From positions 1 through 13,055 of the forward strand of contig CASEDW010000057.1 of the NCBI GenBank assembly GCA_949286775.1: a DNA stretch of 13,055 bases. The letters run 5' to 3'. Position 1 is the stretch's first letter. Every line of letters starts with the position of its first letter. Below the pieces are notes generated by a model. The model searched no databases and had not been told where the DNA came from. It was given only the letters and a program-made list of their open reading frames with translations. Made by a program: the position numbers and the translations under genes. This document shows positions 7,364 through 13,055 of the stretch, in pieces. The stretch is from an uncultured Eubacteriales bacterium. Lineage in GTDB: Bacteria > Bacillota > Clostridia > Lachnospirales > Lachnospiraceae.

Positions 7364-10300
7364 CTGGACAAAAGAACAGACGGATGTCATTACCCACAGA
7401 GGCAAAAATATGATCGTCAGCGCGGCGGCAGGTTCGGGAAAGACGGCTGTTCTTGTAGAGCGCATTATTTCGATGATAACAGACAGTGAAAAAAGCATCG
7501 ATCTTGACCGCATGCTCGTCGTTACTTTTACAAAGGCGGCGGCAGGCGAGATGAAAGAGCGTATCAGAAAATCTCTCGAAAAATTTATTGCCGAAGATCC
7601 TGAAAACGAACGTCTGAGAAAACAGTCGGTGCTGATACACAACGCCCATATAAGCACTATTCACGGATTTTGTTCCGACATCATAAAAAACTATTTTTAT
7701 TATACAGATATAGATCCGGTCTTTCGAATCATGGACGAGGGCGAGAGCAGGATAATGCAGTCGGATTGTATGCATGAAATCTTCGAAGAGGCCTTTGAAA
7801 GAGGCGATCGGGACGTCCTTGAGTTCGCGCTTTCTTACGGAAGCGGCAAGAGCACAAAAAATCTTGAAGATGAACTTCTGGAAATATATAAAAAGATAAT
7901 TGCGGAACCTTGGCCGAATGAATGGCTTAATGAGGCGAAAGAAAGATGGACTTATCGGGAAGATAAGGATTTTGAAAACTCGGAGATGATACGTCTTTGC
8001 CTTGATATGGTCAAAACAAATTTAAGAAGCGCGAAAGTATACGCGCAGAAAAATCTCGAAATGGCCTTAAACGGCCTTGACAGATATGTTCCCGTCATGG
8101 AAGCTGATTTAAATCTCATAGAGGATCTGCTTTCAAACAATACTTTTGAAGAATTCAAGAATGGCTTTGACAATATAAAATTCGAACCGAAACCGCGTAA
8201 AAATAAAAATATAACAGAAGACGAAGAAGCCGTCGCGAAACTTTTCGAAAGAAGAGACGCGCTGAAAAACCTGATAAATAAAAAGACAAAAGAAAAATAT
8301 ATGAACACCTCTCTAAAAGAAATAGAGGAGGAGGTAAGGAGCTGTTCGGGATATATCTATACTCTCTGCAGGATTTTGGAATCTTTTATGGAGCGTTTTT
8401 CAGAAAGAAAAAGGAAAAACAATCTGATGGATTACAGCGATCTTGAGCATTTCGCCCTTGATATACTGGTAAAGCGAAATGAAGACGGCACAAAGCAAAG
8501 AACAGACGCCGCAAGAGAGATAGCATCGGGATTTGATCAGATCATTACCGATGAATATCAGGACAGCAACGATATACAGGAGCTGATATTAAGCTGTGTT
8601 TCCGGTAACGAAGAGGGCATAAATAACCGGTTTATGGTCGGCGATATCAAGCAGTCAATCTACGGTTTCAGAAATGCCCGACCTGAGATTTTTACTGGCA
8701 AATACAAAGAATACACTGCTGATACTGAAAAAAGCGAAGTCATCAATCTTTCCAGAAATTACCGAAGCAGGAGGCAGGTTGTCGATACGGTAAATCTTTT
8801 CTTCAGAAAAATGATGTCGGAAAAGTTCGGCGGAGTTAATTATGATGAAAATCAGCAGCTCAACTGCGGAGCGTCTTTTTCTGAGCAGGATGATGAAAGT
8901 ATCTATAATACGGAGCTTTTGATTCTTGACAGAAAAGACCCCGATATAGAAAACAGCAAAAATAAAATTGAGGCTATCGAGGCGGAAGCTTCTATGATAG
9001 CGCAGAAAATACATGAACTGAAAAAAGAATTCAGAGTATGGGATCGCGACAAAGAAGAGTACAGAGAATTTAAATACAGCGACTGCGCGATTCTTGTCAG
9101 GTCAACATCGGATTATTTTGAGATACTTACGAGAGTGCTGCAAAACAGGGATATCCCGGTGACAGCCGAATCAAGGACCGGATATTTTTCAAAAGTTGAA
9201 GTACAGGTACTGCTCAATTTTCTGCGTATACTTGACAATCCGTTGCAGGACATCCCCCTTGCCTCTGTTTTGATGTCGCAGATAGCAGGCCTTAATTCTG
9301 AGGATATGGCGCGGGTGAGAATTCATACTTTAAACGCCAGTCTTTATCAGGCATGTATCAAATATATGGAAACTGACGGCGGCGATGATGTATACGGAAA
9401 ATTAAAAAGATTTTTCGAAATCTATGAATCGCTGAGAAAAAAAGCGGCATTTACATCGGTAAGCGGCATCATTGCGGAAATTTTCAGAATGACGGGTTAC
9501 CGCACATATATAGCTGCCATGCCGGGAGGCAGGCAAAGATCGGCAAATCTCGATATCCTGATGCAGAAGGCTGATGATTATGAGAAGACGAGTTACAAAG
9601 GTCTTTTTAATTTTATCAGGTATATCGAAGAGCTGAAAAAAGGATCAGAGGATTTCGGAGAGGCTTCCGTTTTTACTGAAAATACCGACGCTGTGAGGCT
9701 GATGACTATTCATAAGAGCAAAGGTCTTGAGTTTCCCGTGGTATTCTTAAGCGGTATCGGAAAGAAGTTTAATCTTAAAGATACTCAGAAAAATATTCTT
9801 GTGCACAAAGAACTCGGGTTCGGAATCGACTGGGTTGACTTTGAAAAAGGCAAGAAAAAGAAAAGTTTTTATAAAAAACTCGTAGGCAGTTTTATTAAAA
9901 ATGACAGCCTGAGCGAAGAACTGAGAGTGCTATATGTAGCCATGACCAGGGCAAAAGAAAAACTGATCATGACTCATATGTCGGCCGATCTTGAAAAGGA
10001 AATAGAAAAATCCCTGGCTGATTCGGAACTTTGGAGAGGAAAGGCGGCTGAGGCGGCGCTTTTGGCAGCCGACGGCTTTTCAAAATGGATACTGCCGTCT
10101 CTTGCAGAGTATTCATGTTTTGAGAACGTTTTAAATTGGGCGAAAAACGGCAGCGAGGTCAATGATTCATACAGAGGATCAAAGGCGTGCGATTTTATAG
10201 ACGTAAGTATCGTAAGCGTCGATAAACTCATACGTGGTGAGGCCGAAGAAATAAGAAGGATAAATGAAAATCTTTCTTATATTCCTGAACGAAAAAACGC

Positions 10301-11078
10301 TCGTATATATGACGCGGACATAAATGAAAAACTTGCCGAGATATTCGGATTTGAATACGCGTATAAGGCGGCGGTGTTTACGCCTGAAAAGGTAAGCGTT
10401 TCAGAGCTGAAAAAAAGAAAATATGATGAGGACGACGAGGAAACGCTGGATCTTGCCAATGAAGAAAAGATCATATCTCCATATGTTCCGGAATTTATCA
10501 GCAGTAAAGAAACGAAGCTTGCGGGCGCTGAAAAAGGAACGGCTTATCATACGTTCTGGAAATATCTGGATTACAAAATACTTCCGGATGATTTAGCAGA
10601 CGCAGACGAAAAAATCCTGACAAAGATTCTTTTTGATATGCGGGATGATTTTGTAAAAAGACATTACCTGACGAAAGAAGAGGCCGACAGCATATATATA
10701 AAAGATATGACGGCTTTTCTTAAATCGGGGATCGGATGGCGTATGCGTAAGGCATCTCTTGAAAACAAATTATATAGGGAGCGTCCGTTTACGATGAGTT
10801 TTAAGGCGGATATGTTAAACAAAAACTGGAGCGATTGCGAGGACGTTTTAGTGCAGGGTATAATCGACGCGTATTTTATCGAAGACGGAGAAATAGTTCT
10901 CGTTGATTATAAAACGGACCATGTTTCCGATGAGGAAGAACTTATAAACAGGTATCACAGGCAGTTATTAATTTACAGCGAAGTATTATCAAAAAGCATA
11001 GAAAAAAAAGTAAAAGAAATCATGATATATTCGACTGAACTGCAAAATTGTGTTAAAATAACAGAGAATAAACGATGA
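7353..11078 (+). CDS. addA: ATP-dependent helicase/nuclease AddAB, subunit A
   Basis: A 1241-aa superfamily 1A helicase-nuclease, the motor of AddAB, moving 3' to 5' and cutting the strand it tracks. Motifs in order: Q-motif region NWTKEQ (4-9), Walker A AAAGSGKT (24-31), Walker B DEYQD (400-404), motif III GDIKQSIYGFR from 430, motif V around HKSKGLEF (787-794), and motif VI VLYVAMTRAKEK beginning at 859. The C-terminal nuclease shows H1066 in the GTAYH stretch, D1172 in GIIDAYF, and D1185-Y-K1187-T. Length matches the family (B. subtilis AddA about 1232 aa). The ATG at 7353 begins 11 bp before the addB stop ends, consistent with coupled synthesis of the two partners. No missing residue or frameshift is seen. 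A 49-bp gap separates it from the aminotransferase gene. Confidence 0.97.
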   Translation: MAINWTKEQTDVITHRGKNMIVSAAAGSGKTAVLVERIISMITDSEKSIDLDRMLVVTFTKAAAGEMKERIRKSLEKFIAEDPENERLRKQSVLIHNAHISTIHGFCSDIIKNYFYYTDIDPVFRIMDEGESRIMQSDCMHEIFEEAFERGDRDVLEFALSYGSGKSTKNLEDELLEIYKKIIAEPWPNEWLNEAKERWTYREDKDFENSEMIRLCLDMVKTNLRSAKVYAQKNLEMALNGLDRYVPVMEADLNLIEDLLSNNTFEEFKNGFDNIKFEPKPRKNKNITEDEEAVAKLFERRDALKNLINKKTKEKYMNTSLKEIEEEVRSCSGYIYTLCRILESFMERFSERKRKNNLMDYSDLEHFALDILVKRNEDGTKQRTDAAREIASGFDQIITDEYQDSNDIQELILSCVSGNEEGINNRFMVGDIKQSIYGFRNARPEIFTGKYKEYTADTEKSEVINLSRNYRSRRQVVDTVNLFFRKMMSEKFGGVNYDENQQLNCGASFSEQDDESIYNTELLILDRKDPDIENSKNKIEAIEAEASMIAQKIHELKKEFRVWDRDKEEYREFKYSDCAILVRSTSDYFEILTRVLQNRDIPVTAESRTGYFSKVEVQVLLNFLRILDNPLQDIPLASVLMSQIAGLNSEDMARVRIHTLNASLYQACIKYMETDGGDDVYGKLKRFFEIYESLRKKAAFTSVSGIIAEIFRMTGYRTYIAAMPGGRQRSANLDILMQKADDYEKTSYKGLFNFIRYIEELKKGSEDFGEASVFTENTDAVRLMTIHKSKGLEFPVVFLSGIGKKFNLKDTQKNILVHKELGFGIDWVDFEKGKKKKSFYKKLVGSFIKNDSLSEELRVLYVAMTRAKEKLIMTHMSADLEKEIEKSLADSELWRGKAAEAALLAADGFSKWILPSLAEYSCFENVLNWAKNGSEVNDSYRGSKACDFIDVSIVSVDKLIRGEAEEIRRINENLSYIPERKNARIYDADINEKLAEIFGFEYAYKAAVFTPEKVSVSELKKRKYDEDDEETLDLANEEKIISPYVPEFISSKETKLAGAEKGTAYHTFWKYLDYKILPDDLADADEKILTKILFDMRDDFVKRHYLTKEEADSIYIKDMTAFLKSGIGWRMRKASLENKLYRERPFTMSFKADMLNKNWSDCEDVLVQGIIDAYFIEDGEIVLVDYKTDHVSDEEELINRYHRQLLIYSEVLSKSIEKKVKEIMIYSTELQNCVKITENKR
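11031..11059 (+). promoter_or_regulatory. Possible internal promoter at the 3' end of addA
   Basis: TCGACT (11031-11036, 4 of 6 to the -35 consensus), 17 bp, then TAAAAT (11054-11059, 5 of 6) preceded by TGT as an extended -10. It would start near 11066, upstream of the aminotransferase gene and trpS, and could let these two be expressed apart from addAB. It lies in AT-rich coding DNA, where chance matches are common. Confidence 0.35.
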
Positions 11079-11094
11079 CCGCAAATTTGGTCAT
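11075..11094 (+). repeat. Small inverted repeat over the addA stop codon
   Basis: ATGACC (11075-11080) and GGTCAT (11089-11094) form a 6-bp stem with an eight-base loop, and the addA TGA lies in the left arm. Only two further T residues follow, so it is a weak candidate for termination; it could be a processing or mRNA stability element. The rest of the gap holds only the next ribosome binding site. Confidence 0.3.
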
Positions 11095-11127
11095 TTGAGA
11101 AATTAAACGCAACAGGAGACATACGAT

Positions 11128-12309
11128 ATGTATTCAGAAGAAATGTACGGATACGGAGCCCAGAGCTCTGTTATAAGAGAGATATTCGCGTACGGTATGG
11201 CGCGTAAAAAAGAAATCGGAGATGAGAACGTATTCGATTTTTCGATAGGCAATCCGTCGGTAGAACCTCCAAAGGAGGTTACAGAAGCTTTTATTGAACT
11301 TTTAAATACAAAAGCTCCCCTTGAGCTTCACGGATATACTCCGGGACCGGGAGACATGGAGGTTCGCGAGGCTATAGCCAATGATCTTAATGAACGCTAC
11401 GGCACGTCGTTTAAAGGAACAAACTTTTATATGACATGCGGAGCCGCGGCAGCGCTTAAGATAACTCTTACGGCGCTTTTTGAGGAAGGCGACGAAGCGC
11501 TTACGCTTACGCCGTTTTTCCCTGAATATACGGTATTCGCAAAGACGACAGGCTACAAGTTTATTCCGGTTAAGTCGGATCCGGAAACTTTCCAGCCTGA
11601 CATTAAGAACCTTGAGAATGCCATAACAGAAAAAACAAAATGCATTATATTAAATTCTCCAAATAACCCTTCGGGAGTTATTTATACCAAAGAGAGCATA
11701 AAAAATGTAGCACAGCTTCTTAAGAAAAAAGAAAAGGAATACGGTCATCCGATTTTTATAATTTCTGATGAGCCATACAGAGAACTCACATACGGAACGG
11801 AAGTTCCTTTTATCACAAAGTATTATGACGACACGATAGTGTGCTATTCATACAGCAAATCATTTTCTCTTCCGGGAGAGCGTATCGGTTATATATGCGT
11901 TCCGGATGAGGTTACAGAAAGTTCTAAGATTTATGCCGCCGTATGCGGAGCGGGAAGAGCGCTCGGATATGTATGCGCTCCAAGCATGCTTCAGAAAGTT
12001 GTCGAGAAATGCGTAAAATCAAGACCTGCTCTTGATACATATAAAAAGAACAGAGATCTTCTTTACAACGCGCTTTCCGAGTACGGATACAAATGCATCT
12101 ATCCTGACGGAGCGTTCTATCTTTGCGTTAAAGCACTCGAAGAAGATGCTGAAATCTTCGCCGAAAAAGCGAAAAAATATGAGCTTCTCGTTGTTCCGGG
12201 AGACAGTTTCAGCGCGCCGGGATATGTAAGAGTTTCTTATTGTGTAAGCACAGAGATGATCGAAAGATCACTGCCTGCATTTAAAAAACTTATAGAAAAC
12301 TACAAATGA
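11128..12309 (+). CDS. Pyridoxal phosphate-dependent aminotransferase, class I/II (fold type I)
   Basis: A 393-aa cytosolic aminotransferase that moves an amino group between an amino acid and a 2-oxo acid using PLP. Diagnostic residues are visible: N180 in SPNNPSG, D214 in SDEPYREL (contacts the PLP ring nitrogen) and Y217, the Schiff-base lysine K244 in SYSKSFSLPGERIGY, and R368 in GYVRVSYC, which by family precedent binds the substrate carboxylate. Length is typical. AGGAGA lies 8 nt before the ATG. Relatives are often annotated as aspartate aminotransferases, but substrate choice (aspartate, aromatic, alanine or other) cannot be read from these motifs, so no symbol is given. It sits between addA and trpS, 24 bp before the latter, probably in one transcript. 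An internal palindrome at 11264-11280 contains a perfect Shine-Dalgarno-like sequence. Confidence 0.93.
   Translation: MYSEEMYGYGAQSSVIREIFAYGMARKKEIGDENVFDFSIGNPSVEPPKEVTEAFIELLNTKAPLELHGYTPGPGDMEVREAIANDLNERYGTSFKGTNFYMTCGAAAALKITLTALFEEGDEALTLTPFFPEYTVFAKTTGYKFIPVKSDPETFQPDIKNLENAITEKTKCIILNSPNNPSGVIYTKESIKNVAQLLKKKEKEYGHPIFIISDEPYRELTYGTEVPFITKYYDDTIVCYSYSKSFSLPGERIGYICVPDEVTESSKIYAAVCGAGRALGYVCAPSMLQKVVEKCVKSRPALDTYKKNRDLLYNALSEYGYKCIYPDGAFYLCVKALEEDAEIFAEKAKKYELLVVPGDSFSAPGYVRVSYCVSTEMIERSLPAFKKLIENYK
11264..11280 (+). repeat. Perfect palindrome with embedded Shine-Dalgarno inside the aminotransferase gene
   Basis: AACCTCC (11264-11270), a loop of AAA, then GGAGGTT (11274-11280): a perfect 7-bp stem. 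The right part, AAAGGAGGT, is fully complementary to the 16S rRNA anti-Shine-Dalgarno tail, and the left arm mimics that tail. No ATG or GTG lies at useful distance downstream, so it is not an obvious start for a second protein. It encodes the in-frame stretch EPPKEV. Confidence 0.6.
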
Positions 12310-12333
12310 TATTGATTTGAGAGGTTACTTAAA

Positions 12334-13055
12334 ATGATAAACGACAAAAAAGTTCTGTTTTCGGGAATGCAGGCGACAGGAAATCTTACCCTTGGAAACT
12401 ATCTCGGAGCATTGAAAAACTGGATAACACTTAGCGATGAATATGAGTGCTTCTACAGCGTTGTAGACATGCATTCGATAACTGTAAGACAGGATCCCGC
12501 GACATTAAGAAAAAGAGCGAGAACGCTGCTTACTCTCTATATAGCGGCAGGACTTGATCCTGAGAAAAACTGCATCTATTATCAGTCCCATGTATCAGGA
12601 CATGCAGAACTTGCGTGGATACTGAACTGTTTTACTTATATGGGCGAGCTTAACAGAATGACGCAGTTTAAAGATAAAGCGGCAAAACATGCCGACAATA
12701 TAAATGCCGGACTTTTCACATATCCTGTCCTTATGGCTGCTGATATACTGCTTTATCAGACAGACGTCGTTCCTGTGGGTATCGATCAGATGCAGCATCT
12801 TGAGCTCACAAGAAATTTAGCTGAAAGATTCAACAATATTTACGGCGACGTATTTACTATGCCGGAGGCTTATATCGGAAAAGTCGGCGCGAAGATTATG
12901 AGTCTTCAGGATCCTACAAAGAAAATGTCTAAATCCGATGAAAATCCAAACGGAAGCATTTATCTTATGGATGACGCAGATACAGTAATGCGCAAATGCA
13001 AGAGAGCCGTTACTGATTCCGAAGGATGTATCAGATACTCAGATGAGCAGCCGGG
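12334..13055 (+). CDS. trpS: Tryptophanyl-tRNA synthetase (partial, C-terminus off the right edge)
   Basis: The class I synthetase that charges tRNA-Trp with tryptophan using ATP. The visible 240 residues, beginning MINDKKVLFSGMQATGNLTL, hold the HIGH-equivalent TLGN (19-22), the signature PVLMAADILLY (131-141), the tryptophan-recognition segment VGIDQ (148-152), and the KMSKS loop (197-201), all intact. Complete proteins are about 330-340 aa, so roughly the last 95 residues, including most of the anticodon-binding helical domain, lie outside. GAGAGG precedes the ATG by 9 nt. Only 24 bp separate it from the aminotransferase stop, leaving no room for a T-box leader, so expression must come from an upstream promoter. 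Arginine codons are almost all AGA (9 of 10 counted). Confidence 0.96.
   Translation, partial: MINDKKVLFSGMQATGNLTLGNYLGALKNWITLSDEYECFYSVVDMHSITVRQDPATLRKRARTLLTLYIAAGLDPEKNCIYYQSHVSGHAELAWILNCFTYMGELNRMTQFKDKAAKHADNINAGLFTYPVLMAADILLYQTDVVPVGIDQMQHLELTRNLAERFNNIYGDVFTMPEAYIGKVGAKIMSLQDPTKKMSKSDENPNGSIYLMDDADTVMRKCKRAVTDSEGCIRYSDEQP

Noticed and set aside
7094..7657. 187-codon open frame on the minus strand across the addB-addA junction
   Set aside because: Low-complexity, serine- and phenylalanine-rich translation antisense to well-conserved coding DNA; no ribosome site or recognisable domain.
12310..12333. T-box or tryptophan-responsive leader ahead of trpS
   Set aside because: Only 24 bp separate the aminotransferase stop from the trpS start, too short for a T-box, and no antiterminator structure is visible.
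3971..13055. Enrichment of AGCGG (the B. subtilis Chi sequence) on the plus strand
   Set aside because: An eye count gave about ten copies, close to chance for a 5-mer over this length, and many arise from common Ser-Gly codon pairs. Chi for this organism is unknown.
1..13055. CRISPR array, tRNA/rRNA, transposase, integrase or attachment-site duplication
   Set aside because: No regularly spaced repeats, cloverleaf-like sequence, transposase-like frame or flanking direct repeats were seen; nearly all the window is accounted for by six genes.

Overview
The window looks like a chromosomal segment of a low-to-mid GC Gram-positive bacterium of the Clostridia, perhaps Lachnospiraceae-like. This is inferred from the AddAB (not RecBCD) recombination nuclease, purine-rich Shine-Dalgarno sites before every gene, and heavy use of AGA and ATA codons in the addB to trpS genes. 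No species can be named from the sequence alone.

Left third, minus strand (1-3726): a type I restriction-modification operon in the order hsdR then hsdM. hsdR (778 aa) is complete. hsdM runs off the left edge after 459 codons, so the specificity gene hsdS, if present, lies outside the window. The hsdM ribosome binding site is built on the hsdR stop codon. hsdM uses CGN arginine codons almost exclusively, unlike the genes to the right, which fits an acquired module.

Intergenic region (3727-3970): a compact divergent control region. It holds a near-ideal extended -10 element for hsdR, a 9-nt direct repeat (one copy in the hsdR promoter spacer, one in the hsdR leader), a strong hairpin directly against the hsdR Shine-Dalgarno site, a probable addB promoter, and a LexA/DinR-like half-conserved box at the predicted addB start site.

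Right two thirds, plus strand (3971-13055): addB, addA (overlapping by 11 bp), a fold-type I PLP aminotransferase, and the 5' part of trpS, all co-directional with gaps of at most 49 bp and no convincing terminator between them. AddA and AddB together form the helicase-nuclease that processes double-strand breaks for RecA and degrades linear foreign DNA. This is functionally complementary to the adjacent restriction system, which makes such breaks in unmodified DNA. The aminotransferase and trpS are metabolic and translation genes that probably share the transcript, perhaps helped by an internal promoter near the end of addA.

I see no CRISPR array, RNA gene, transposase or attachment site, and no clearly undescribed system. 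The observations most worth checking are the regulatory details between hsdR and addB.
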